A stretch of DNA of 6,376 nt from an uncultured Planctomycetaceae bacterium (GCA_903885855.1 CAISKG010000014.1:1-6376), one strand, 5' to 3'. Positions 1-6,147 are shown, counted from the stretch's first letter. Notes: generated from the letters alone by a model not told the origin. A program made the numbers and translations.

Positions 1-186
1 CCGGTCGCCCGGATCGACGGCAGCATCGGCGTCGACTCCGACGACAACGGCTTCATCGACGGCGGCAACTTCTACGATCCGCTCAGCGAGGTGCCCGAGA
101 TCGATCCCGCCGGCATGGGCGCGGTGGCCGCCCTCGTCGCCGGGGCCCTGGGGCTTCTCGAGCGGCGGCGCAGGGCGAGCCCCTGA
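1..186 (+). CDS. 3' end of a secreted protein with a VPEID-type C-terminal sorting tail (5' truncated by window edge)
   Basis: Frame 1 is open from the window edge to a TGA at 184-186, giving the last 61 residues. The final 31 residues form a three-part sorting tail: a VPEIDPAGMG signature (residues 31-40), a hydrophobic stretch of Ala, Val, Leu and Gly, and a basic end (ERRRRASP). This is the architecture of PEP-CTERM-like signals, in particular the VPEID-CTERM class, which is known to be recognised by an exosortase at the cytoplasmic membrane. Upstream of the tail, residues 12-23 (D-S-D-D-N-G-F-I-D-G-G-N) fit an EF-hand or dockerin-like calcium loop, with Asp at 1 and 3, Asn at 5, Gly at 6, Ile at 8 and Asp at 9, so the ectodomain may bind calcium. 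The tail is almost the same as that of the next gene. The identity of the main domain cannot be told from this fragment. The reading frame and tail are clear; the calcium loop is an inference. Confidence 0.85.
   Translation, partial: PVARIDGSIGVDSDDNGFIDGGNFYDPLSEVPEIDPAGMGAVAALVAGALGLLERRRRASP
91..186 (+). repeat. Sorting-tail repeat, copy A
   Basis: The last 96 bases of the upstream gene, stop codon included, match 1258-1353 at 89 of 96 positions without gaps. The first 57 bases (91-147) are identical to 1258-1314, including every third codon position. Similarity is lost after the stop codon and is only patchy before position 91, so the repeated unit is just the VPEID tail. Confidence 0.9.
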
Positions 187-338
187 CCGCGTCCGCCCCG
201 GCGGCCACGATCGTCGGGCGACGGCAAACGACGGCCGGGCGGGCGCTGGCGCACGCCCCCTGATCTCGACCCGGGGGCGGCCTCGCGTGCCCCGGTGCCG
301 AGCCATGCCGCAGCGCCGAAACCCGCGCCGCAGGCTTG

Positions 339-367
339 AAAACCCCGCAAGCTCGATCCTGCAGGGG
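339..367 (-). terminator. Weak minus-strand terminator-like hairpin
   Basis: CCCCGCA (343-349) pairs with TGC-A-GGGG (360-367) with one bulged A and a 10-base loop. On the minus strand the stem is followed directly by TTTT (342-339), as in an intrinsic terminator. No minus-strand gene ends here in this window, the stem is short and the T-run is only four bases, so it may be chance. Confidence 0.2.
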
Positions 368-397
368 CTCGGCCGGTGGGGGCGCCGCAGGGCCGAT

Positions 398-427
398 TTG
401 TCGGGCGGACGACGGTCCGGTTACGGT
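398..427 (+). promoter_or_regulatory. Weak sigma70-like promoter candidate for the second tail-protein gene
   Basis: TTGTCG (398-403) matches the -35 consensus at 4 of 6 positions and TACGGT (422-427) matches the -10 consensus at 3 of 6, including the important TA...T positions. The spacing is 18 bases. It lies about 70 bases upstream of the ATG at 496 and is one of few AT-containing stretches in this spacer. Planctomycete promoters are poorly conserved, so this is only a candidate. Confidence 0.2.
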
Positions 428-442
428 GATCCCCGGATCACC
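425..442. promoter_or_regulatory. Perfect 8-base inverted repeat, possible operator or leader hairpin
   Basis: GGTGATCC (425-432) and GGATCACC (435-442) are perfect reverse complements separated by CC. It lies 53 bases upstream of the start codon at 496 and would overlap the -10/start region of the candidate promoter. As DNA it has the symmetry of a dimeric regulator site; as RNA it could fold with seven pairs and a four-base loop. No regulator is identified. Confidence 0.35.
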
Positions 443-446
443 CGGA

Positions 447-462
447 GGGGGTGCCTGCCCCC
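447..462 (+). other. G5/C5 hairpin in the leader of the second tail-protein gene
   Basis: GGGGG (447-451) can pair with CCCCC (458-462) across a TGCCTG loop. It sits four bases after the 8-base inverted repeat, leaving 21 bases free before the ribosome binding site at 484. It could shape the 5' leader but has no T-run and is not a convincing terminator. Confidence 0.25.
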
Positions 463-483
463 CCGCTGCCGGAAACCACCGTC

Positions 484-489
484 AAGGAG
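484..489 (+). promoter_or_regulatory. Ribosome binding site that sets the start at 496
   Basis: AAGGAG lies six bases before the ATG at 496. It favours this ATG over an in-frame GTG at 451, which has no such site and would put a non-signal stretch before the signal peptide. Confidence 0.8.
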
Positions 490-495
490 ATCGCC

Positions 496-1353
496 ATGGA
501 CACGGCCAAGGGTTCCGTGATTCGCACCCGCTCCCCGCTGTCGATCGTGCTCGCGCTCCTCGCCGGCCTCGCCGCGACCGACGCGTCGGCGGGCAACGTC
601 TTCGCCGAAGCGTTGATCAACACCGTGGGCTCCGTCAGCGACACCAACACCGGCGCCACCGCGGTGGCGTTCTATCCCGACGCGCTCAATCCCGCCGCCT
701 ATAGCCTCACCGACCGCCTCCTCATCGAGCGCTGGGCCGATGGCCAGGGCCGGCCGGCCAACCAGCAATCGGGCACGAACGCCTCCGCCTACACCGACTA
801 CCAGTTGTGGGATCTGGCGGGCAACGTGGCGCTCGATCCCGCGACCGCGGCGGGCCTGGATCTGCGCTTCCGCTACCGCCTCCAGGGCAGCACCCTCGTC
901 TCGCCGATCAGCCTGTCGGCGGCGTCCGCGGGGTTCTGGGTCCAGAACTACAGCGGCGGCGGGTACACGGAGCATGCGGGCAACCTGACGGTCGTGTACG
1001 GGCCGGTGCCCGGCGGCGACGGGTACATCGTCACCGGCGACACGCGCTTGCTCGGGATCTACGACTTCACCCTCGACCTCGTCCACACGGGCACCGTCAC
1101 CGGGCAGATGTATCACCAATTCCAGGGCTCGGGTGGCAACTTCGCCCTCAGCGACGGCATCCTCGGCCTGGAGTCGATCACGCTCGCCGCGGGCACCATG
1201 CCCTCCGGCGGGCTGGGGGTGCGGCTCGAGACCGGCCAGATCGTTCCGGTCGCCGCGGTGCCCGAGATCGATCCCGCCGGCATGGGCGCGGTGGCCGCCC
1301 TCGTCGCCGGGGCCATCGGCCTCCTCGAGCGCCGGCGCCGGGCGAGCGCCTGA
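496..1353 (+). CDS. Secreted protein with signal peptide and VPEID-type C-terminal sorting tail
   Basis: The product is 285 residues. Residues 1-32 are a signal peptide: basic start with Lys5, Arg10 and Arg12, hydrophobic core at about 15-27, and an Ala-Ser-Ala cleavage site before Gly33. Residues 33-254 are rich in Gly, Ser, Thr, Tyr and alternating hydrophobics, as in a beta-sandwich surface protein; no cysteine and no catalytic motif is seen. Residues 255-285 are the sorting tail: VPEIDPAGMG, a hydrophobic segment, then ERRRR and a short end. Tails of this class are known to be handled by exosortase, which cleaves or anchors the protein at the cytoplasmic membrane; planctomycete genomes carry many such proteins. 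The ATG at 496 is chosen because of the AAGGAG site and the signal peptide. The middle domain is not recognised. A membrane-protein gene follows 28 bases downstream and may share the transcript. Export and tail type are well supported; the function is unknown. Confidence 0.88.
   Translation: MDTAKGSVIRTRSPLSIVLALLAGLAATDASAGNVFAEALINTVGSVSDTNTGATAVAFYPDALNPAAYSLTDRLLIERWADGQGRPANQQSGTNASAYTDYQLWDLAGNVALDPATAAGLDLRFRYRLQGSTLVSPISLSAASAGFWVQNYSGGGYTEHAGNLTVVYGPVPGGDGYIVTGDTRLLGIYDFTLDLVHTGTVTGQMYHQFQGSGGNFALSDGILGLESITLAAGTMPSGGLGVRLETGQIVPVAAVPEIDPAGMGAVAALVAGAIGLLERRRRASA
1258..1353 (+). repeat. Sorting-tail repeat, copy B
   Basis: This is the partner of 91-186: 89 of 96 bases are identical, the first 57 without a change. 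The seven differences lie in the last 39 bases and change three residues (Leu to Ile, Arg to Arg by a synonymous change elsewhere, and the final Pro to Ala among the visible changes). Both copies end exactly at TGA. Confidence 0.9.
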
Positions 1354-1381
1354 GCGCGCCCCCCCGCGCCCGAGCCCGCCC

Positions 1382-2032
1382 ATGCCCCTCCTCTCCGCCG
1401 CGCTCGAGATCCTGCTGACGCTCGTCTGCCTCTCGGGCGCGCGCGGCGCCTGGCGCGCGGGCAACGACTTCCTCGCCGCCGGCTTCCTCTGGGTGGCCGT
1501 GGCGGCCTTCGTGGGGGCCTTCAATCTCGGCGGCTTCACGGCGGTCGATCCCACCCACCACTGGCTGTCGCAGGTGGCGCGCGGGCCGGGCATGCTCGCG
1601 ATGGCCCTCGGGCTGCGGGCCGCCCTCCGCGGGCCCGCGGCCGGCGAGCGCTACGCCGCCTGCGCGCTGTCGATCGTCGGGGCCGCGGCGGTCCACCTGC
1701 TCCTGCCGAGCCGCTGGCTCGCTCCGGCGGTCCTCGCCCTGGGCATCCCGCTGCCGCTGGCGCTCCTCGCCGTCGCGCGCGAGGGCGCCGCCGCGCGCCG
1801 CACGGCGGTGGTCGCGGCGGCGCTCGTGTGCCTCGCGCTCCTGGTGGTGGTGGCGTTCGTGCTGCCCCGGCTGCCGATCGGCGACGCGGGCCTCCTCCGC
1901 GCCGTCGACGTCATGCACCTGGCCCTGATCCCGGCCTACGCCGCCCTCGCGGAGGCCGCACGGGGCTGCGCGGGGATCGGCGCCGCCGCGTCGTCGCCCG
2001 CCTCGTGGCATGGCCGGTCGGCGGGAGAGTGA
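1382..2032 (+). CDS. Small polytopic membrane protein, unrecognised family
   Basis: The product is 216 residues and mostly hydrophobic. Candidate membrane segments lie at about 4-20, 29-51, 66-82, 91-108, 112-132, 141-161 and 174-192, which suggests seven passes, followed by a short Ala/Ser-rich soluble end. Basic residues cluster in the loop at 132-140 (ARE..AARR). Visible polar residues in or near membranes are Asp56, His59-His60, His105 and His179; no Cys-Arg-His arrangement typical of exosortases and no CPBP-protease EExxxR motif is visible. The ATG at 1382 is the first in the frame after the upstream stop and begins directly with a membrane segment, but there is no clear ribosome binding site; coupling to the gene ending 28 bases upstream is plausible. 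It could be a partner or processing factor for the tail protein, but this rests on position only. That it is a real gene is supported by the coherent membrane pattern, which the other frames lack. Confidence 0.75.
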   Translation: MPLLSAALEILLTLVCLSGARGAWRAGNDFLAAGFLWVAVAAFVGAFNLGGFTAVDPTHHWLSQVARGPGMLAMALGLRAALRGPAAGERYAACALSIVGAAAVHLLLPSRWLAPAVLALGIPLPLALLAVAREGAAARRTAVVAAALVCLALLVVVAFVLPRLPIGDAGLLRAVDVMHLALIPAYAALAEAARGCAGIGAAASSPASWHGRSAGE

Positions 2033-2036
2033 GGCT

Positions 2037-2054
2037 CTTTTCCAAGGGGGAAAG
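2037..2054 (+). terminator. Hairpin just after the membrane-protein gene
   Basis: CTTTTCC (2037-2043) can pair with GGGGAAAG positions 2048-2054 with one G-T pair and a four-base loop. It begins five bases after the TGA. There is no T-run after the stem, so it is a weak terminator or an RNA-stabilising hairpin. Confidence 0.3.
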
Positions 2055-2059
2055 TGGCG

Positions 2060-2088
2060 TTGACCACCCCTTCCCTCCGGGCCACGAT
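2060..2088 (+). promoter_or_regulatory. Promoter candidate for the multihaem cytochrome gene
   Basis: TTGACC (2060-2065) matches the -35 consensus at 5 of 6 positions. With a 17-base spacer, CACGAT (2083-2088) matches the -10 at only 3 of 6 (A2, A5, T6). It ends 36 bases before the ATG at 2125 and follows the hairpin that closes the preceding gene, which is a sensible place for a separate promoter. Confidence 0.3.
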
Positions 2089-2107
2089 GGACCTCCGCCC
2101 ACGATTC

Positions 2108-2113
2108 AGGAGG
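2108..2113 (+). promoter_or_regulatory. Ribosome binding site of the cytochrome gene
   Basis: AGGAGG at 2108-2113 is a full-strength Shine-Dalgarno, 11 bases before the ATG at 2125. The frame stays open upstream to 1828, but that stretch overlaps the membrane-protein gene and has Arg/Pro-rich noise, so 2125 is the start. Confidence 0.8.
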
Positions 2114-2124
2114 AATCGCCCCGC

Positions 2125-5100
2125 ATGGCTCGGACGCCCCATGGAGAGCCCTGCGCGCCCCGGTGGGCCGTGCTCGTGGCGCTCGTGGCGCTCGTGGCGC
2201 GGGCCGACGAACCCGCCGCGCCGGCGCTCCCGGCGCCGACGAACCCGCTGCGGGTGCATGAGAATCCCTTCCGCCTCCCGGAGGAGGGGCCGGCGGCCGA
2301 CCTCGCCCGGCAGACCGCGTCGCAGGCGGCGGCCAAGAGCCAGGGCTGCGTCACCTGCCACCAGGGGGTGGGGGACATGCACCGCAGCCCCACGGTGCGC
2401 CTCGGCTGCACCGACTGCCACGGCGGGAATGCGGCGGCCCTGACGAAGGCCGCGGCCCACGTCCACCCGGAGCACCCCGAGGCCTGGGTGGGGGCGGCCA
2501 ATCCGCAGCGCTCCTACACCCTCCTCAACCACGAGTCGCCCGAGTTCGTGCGCTTCGTCAATCCCGGCGACCTGCGCGTGGCCGAGACGAGCTGCGGCGG
2601 CTGCCACGCCGAGATCGTCCTCCAGGTGCGCAAGAGCATGATGACCCACGGCTGCATGCTGTGGAACGCCGCGCTCTACAACAACGGCTCGATCCACACC
2701 AAGCCCGCGGCCTTCGGGGAGAGCTACAGCCCCGAGGGGACGGGGCAGCGCCTCCAGACCGTGCCGCCGCCCACCGACGACGAGCGGCACCGGCAGGCGA
2801 TCGTGCGCTACCTCGATCCGCTGCCGCGCTTCGAGCGGCAGCAGCCGGGCAACATCCTCCGGATCTTCGAGCGCGGCGGCCGCTTCCGTCCCGAGACGGG
2901 CAACCCCGAGCGCCTCGAGGAGAACGGCCGCCCGCGGGCCCGGCTCTCGACGCGCGGCCTGGGGACTGAGAACCGCAGCGATCCGGTGTTCGTGGGCCTC
3001 ACCAAGACGCGCCTCTTCGATCCCACGCTCAACTTCCTCGGCACCAACGACCAGGCGGGCGACTACCGCTCCAGCGGCTGCACCGGCTGCCATGTGATCT
3101 ACGCCAACGACCGCTCGCCGGTCCATTCCGGGCCCTACCACGTCTACGGCAACCGCGGCGAGAGCTTCTCCCCCGATCCCACGATCCCCAAGGGGCAGAG
3201 CGGCCATCCGATCCTCCATCAGTTCGCCCCCGGCAACGGCATCCCCACCAGCCAGTGCATCGTCTGCCACATCCACCCCGGCACGACGGTCATGAACAGC
3301 TACATCGGCTACATGTGGTGGGACGAGGAGACCGACGCCGACCTCGTCTATCCCGCCCGGCAGCGCTACCCGACGGCCGAGGAGGCGATGAACGCGCAGT
3401 TCCGCAACCCCAACGAATCCGCGGCGCGCAACAGGCTCTCGGATCCGGAGTTCCTCGCCCGGCTCACCGACCTCAACGACCGCACCCGCGAGACGCAGTT
3501 CGCCGACTTCCACGGCCACGGCTGGGCGTTCCGGGCGGTGTTCAAGCACGACCTGCAGGGCAATCTCCTCGACCACAAGGGAGACGTCGTCGCCGACGAC
3601 GGCAACGCCGCGCGCCGCGCCGCGGTGGCGATGCCGGAGAGGATCCGCGAGGTCTACCGCCACGCCGACCGCAAGAGCCGGGAGCAGGTCCGCGCCGAGG
3701 AGGCCGCGGTGGCCCATGAGCGCGACGGCCTCCCGGTGCACATGCTCGACGTGCACATGGAACGCGGCATGCACTGCGTCGACTGCCACTTCACGCAGGA
3801 CATGCACGGCAACACGAAACTCTACGGCGAGGTGCGCGCCGCCATCGAGATCACCTGCGTCGACTGCCACGGCACCGTCGACCGCATGGCGACGCTGCGC
3901 ACCAGCGGGCCGGCGTCGGCGACCTCGAGCCTCGAGGGGGGGCGCGACCTGAAGGCGCTGCGCACCCCGTCGGGCAAGCGTCGCTTCTTCGTGGAGGGGG
4001 ATCGGATCTACCAGAACTCGATGGTGGAGGAGGATCTGACCTGGGAGATCACGCAGACCCGGGCCACCGTCGATCCCGCCAGCGAGCACTACCGCCCCCT
4101 CGCGGCGCTGGCCAAGACCGTGCGCTGGGGCGACGACGGGCTGCTCGAGTGGGGGGGCGGCACGGGCGGGGGGCGCTGCGCCCACAAGAACGACCGCATC
4201 AGCTGCATCGCCTGCCACAGCTCCTGGAATCCCAGCTGCTTCGGCTGCCACCTGCCGCAGAAGGCCAACAAGAAGGCCCCCTCCCTGCACTACGAGGGGG
4301 ACGTGACGCGCAACCTCACCGCCTACAACTTCCAGACCCTCCGCGACGACGTCTTCATGCTCGGCCGCGACGGCAACGCCACCGGCAACCGCATCGGGCC
4401 GGCCCGGTCGAGCTGCGCCATCCACGTCACCTCCTCCAACGCCAACCGCGAGACGATCTACGTGCAGCAGCAGACGATCTCGGCCGAGGGGCACAGCGGC
4501 ATCGCCTTCTCCACCAACGTCCCCCACACCGTCCGCGGCGGACCCGATCCGTCGGTGCCGCGCGACTGGGCCGCCCACCGCCCCGGCACGCACGAGACCA
4601 AGAGCTGCACCGACTGCCATCTCTCCGCGCAGGACGACAACAACGCCCTCATGGCGCAGCTCCTGATGCAGGGCACCAACGCCACCAACTTCATCGGCCG
4701 CTACTGCTGGGTGGGGCTGGGCACGGGGGGGCTGGCGGGGGTCGTGGTCACCGAGCACGAGGAGCCGCAGGCGGTGATCGGCAGCTCCTTCCACGGCGTC
4801 GCCTACCCCGACTATTTCGCCCGGCACGTCGACGCCGGCGGTGTCCTCGAGCATGCCCACCACCACGCCGCGGCCGACATCGCCGGGCGCCTCCTGGCCC
4901 CCTTCAAGACGCGCGAGGTGCTCCAGGTGCAGCTGCGCGGGGAGTATCTCTACGCCGCCTGCGGGGCCGACGGGCTGCGCGTCTTCGACGTGGCCTTCAT
5001 CGACAACAAGGGCTTCTCGCAGCGGATCACGACGGCCCCGGTCTCCCCCCTCGGGCAGCAGCTCTACGTGAAGACGGCCCACGCCACGGGCGTGGCCGCG

Positions 5101-6144
5101 CCGGCCACGACCGCCCCCGATCCCACCCGGACACACGACCCGGAGAACTTCGAGGATCCGGTCCACCCCATGTACGCCTACCTGTACGTGAGCGACCTCG
5201 AGGAGGGGCTGGTGACGGTCGGGGCCGGCACGCTCCTCGATGGCAATCCCCTCAACAACTTCCTCGAGCGCGAGGTGACCTTCAACCCGCGCGGGATCCT
5301 CGACGGCGCGCGGAGCATCACCATCGCCGGCACCACCGCCTGGATCTGCTGCGACGCCGGCGTGGTGGCGGTGTCGATCGCCGATCCGAAGTGCCCGCGC
5401 GTGGTGGCGGTGATCGGCGCCCCTGACGTGGTCCGGCCGACCTCGGTGGAGATCCAGTTCCGCCACGCCTTCGTCTGCGACCAGGAGGGCTTCAAGACCT
5501 TCGACGTCACCGACGTCGCGGCGCCGGTGCCCCTGGCCACCGTGCCCCTGGCCACGGCCCACAAGGCCTACGTCGCCCGCACCTACGCCTACGTCGCCGC
5601 CGGGGCGCAGGGGCTGGCGATCATCGACGTCACCAGGCCCGCCGAGCCGTTCGTGGAGCAGTTCTTCGACGGCGACGGCTGCATGACCGACGTCCGCGAC
5701 GTGAAGCTGGGAATCGCCTACGTCAGCCAGTTCGCCTACGTCGCCGACGGCGTCAACGGGCTGCGGGTGGTGCAGCTCACCGGCCCCGACACGCCCGGCA
5801 ACGTCGGCTTCAGTCCCCGGCCCACGCCGCAGCTGGTGGCCACCTATCCGGTCACCAAGGGGGGCGTGGCGCTGTCGGTGTCCGAGGGGGTGGACCGCGA
5901 CCGGGCGGTGGACGAGTCGGGCAACCAGCTCTCGGTGTTCGGCCGGGTGGGGGCCAGGCCGCTGGATCTCGAGACGCAGCGGCGCATGTATCTCCACGAC
6001 GGCCGCGTGTGGAAGGTGAGCGACAATCCCTTCGACGCCACGATCTACCGCGGCCTCGATCCGCTCCCCGCCGGCGCGGTCGCGGAGGAGGTGGGCCGCC
6101 CGCCCGCGGAACCGCGCGCGGAGATCCCCCCGGCGACGCGCTAG
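2125..6144 (+). CDS. Exported decahaem c-type cytochrome fused to a LVIVD-repeat beta-propeller
   Basis: The product is 1339 residues. Residues 1-27 are a signal peptide (Arg13, hydrophobic core 15-25, Ala-Arg-Ala before Asp28). Ten CxxCH covalent haem motifs begin at residues 75, 95, 157, 319, 378, 551, 578, 694, 705 and 828. Two are only six residues apart (CIACH and CFGCH). Residues 383-550 have no haem motif and end in HMLDVHMERGMH, directly before CVDCH at 551. Residues about 933-1220 carry about six LVIVD-like repeats of the form aromatic-A-Y-V-A...G-L-x-x-x-D-V: starting near 941, 1017, 1071, 1113, 1154 and 1203, with an insertion after the first. Such repeats form beta-propellers. Haem is attached outside the cytoplasmic membrane, so the protein should act in the periplasm or at the surface, in electron transfer. 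No membrane anchor is seen after the signal peptide, so it is soluble, or held by a partner. It could instead be a multihaem oxidoreductase; no substrate site is recognisable. The frame is intact throughout. Haem and export calls are firm, the propeller call is good, the electron partner is unknown. Confidence 0.93.
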   Translation: MARTPHGEPCAPRWAVLVALVALVARADEPAAPALPAPTNPLRVHENPFRLPEEGPAADLARQTASQAAAKSQGCVTCHQGVGDMHRSPTVRLGCTDCHGGNAAALTKAAAHVHPEHPEAWVGAANPQRSYTLLNHESPEFVRFVNPGDLRVAETSCGGCHAEIVLQVRKSMMTHGCMLWNAALYNNGSIHTKPAAFGESYSPEGTGQRLQTVPPPTDDERHRQAIVRYLDPLPRFERQQPGNILRIFERGGRFRPETGNPERLEENGRPRARLSTRGLGTENRSDPVFVGLTKTRLFDPTLNFLGTNDQAGDYRSSGCTGCHVIYANDRSPVHSGPYHVYGNRGESFSPDPTIPKGQSGHPILHQFAPGNGIPTSQCIVCHIHPGTTVMNSYIGYMWWDEETDADLVYPARQRYPTAEEAMNAQFRNPNESAARNRLSDPEFLARLTDLNDRTRETQFADFHGHGWAFRAVFKHDLQGNLLDHKGDVVADDGNAARRAAVAMPERIREVYRHADRKSREQVRAEEAAVAHERDGLPVHMLDVHMERGMHCVDCHFTQDMHGNTKLYGEVRAAIEITCVDCHGTVDRMATLRTSGPASATSSLEGGRDLKALRTPSGKRRFFVEGDRIYQNSMVEEDLTWEITQTRATVDPASEHYRPLAALAKTVRWGDDGLLEWGGGTGGGRCAHKNDRISCIACHSSWNPSCFGCHLPQKANKKAPSLHYEGDVTRNLTAYNFQTLRDDVFMLGRDGNATGNRIGPARSSCAIHVTSSNANRETIYVQQQTISAEGHSGIAFSTNVPHTVRGGPDPSVPRDWAAHRPGTHETKSCTDCHLSAQDDNNALMAQLLMQGTNATNFIGRYCWVGLGTGGLAGVVVTEHEEPQAVIGSSFHGVAYPDYFARHVDAGGVLEHAHHHAAADIAGRLLAPFKTREVLQVQLRGEYLYAACGADGLRVFDVAFIDNKGFSQRITTAPVSPLGQQLYVKTAHATGVAAPATTAPDPTRTHDPENFEDPVHPMYAYLYVSDLEEGLVTVGAGTLLDGNPLNNFLEREVTFNPRGILDGARSITIAGTTAWICCDAGVVAVSIADPKCPRVVAVIGAPDVVRPTSVEIQFRHAFVCDQEGFKTFDVTDVAAPVPLATVPLATAHKAYVARTYAYVAAGAQGLAIIDVTRPAEPFVEQFFDGDGCMTDVRDVKLGIAYVSQFAYVADGVNGLRVVQLTGPDTPGNVGFSPRPTPQLVATYPVTKGGVALSVSEGVDRDRAVDESGNQLSVFGRVGARPLDLETQRRMYLHDGRVWKVSDNPFDATIYRGLDPLPAGAVAEEVGRPPAEPRAEIPPATR
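2172..2198 (+). repeat. Three tandem copies of a 9-base unit inside the signal peptide
   Basis: GCTCGTGGC is repeated exactly three times (2172-2180, 2181-2189, 2190-2198). It encodes the Leu-Val-Ala repeats that make up the hydrophobic core of the cytochrome signal peptide. Copy-number slippage would lengthen or shorten this core by three residues without a frameshift. Confidence 0.9.
4849..4866 (+). other. Histidine cluster between haem 10 and the propeller
   Basis: Residues 909-914 of the cytochrome read E-H-A-H-H-H. The cluster lies in the linker between the last CxxCH (828-832) and the first propeller repeat (from about 933). The histidines could supply distal haem ligands or bind a metal; the sequence does not decide. 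Confidence 0.5.
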
Positions 6145-6147
6145 CAG

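Larger units (their letters stand above)
187..495. other. Intergenic spacer between the two tail-protein genes
   Basis: No convincing gene is seen in these 309 bases on either strand. The short open frames here are arginine- and proline-rich, as expected from reading high-GC DNA out of frame, and have no ribosome binding site. The stretch just after the first stop has only short GC-rich self-complementary pieces: CGTCG-GG-CGACG at 212-223, and CCGCC-CC-GGCGG at 193-204. The second half carries a minus-strand terminator-like hairpin (339-367), a weak promoter candidate (398-427), a perfect 8-base inverted repeat (425-442) and a G5/C5 hairpin (447-462), listed separately. The spacer is long enough to hold the promoter and leader of the next gene. 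Confidence 0.7.

Noticed and set aside
335..348. Resemblance of CTTGAAAACCCCGC to the CCTGAAAAACCCCGG in the 3' hairpin
   Set aside because: The match is only about a dozen bases around an A-run and C-run and lacks the matching right arm.
451..495. GTG start at 451 for the second tail-protein gene
   Set aside because: No ribosome binding site there; it would add 15 residues in front of a good signal peptide that starts at the ATG at 496 behind AAGGAG.
421..1593. Minus-strand open frame of 390 codons opposite the second tail-protein gene
   Set aside because: Low-complexity Arg/Gly/Ala product with no start signals; the plus strand here holds a signal peptide, sorting tail and ribosome binding site.
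1828..2124. Upstream extension of the cytochrome gene to position 1828
   Set aside because: It would overlap the membrane-protein gene by about 200 bases, its residues look like noise, and the signal peptide with AGGAGG site fits the ATG at 2125.
4149..5426. Plus-strand open frame of 425 codons in another frame inside the cytochrome gene
   Set aside because: Arg- and Pro-rich out-of-frame translation of a clearly coding region.
1936..5997. Very long minus-strand open frame (1353 codons) opposite the cytochrome gene
   Set aside because: It is a shadow of codon bias: the plus strand has GC-rich third positions, so the complement rarely forms stops. Its product is a monotonous Gly/Val/Ala/Arg/His string without motifs, whereas the plus strand has a signal peptide, ten CxxCH motifs and propeller repeats.
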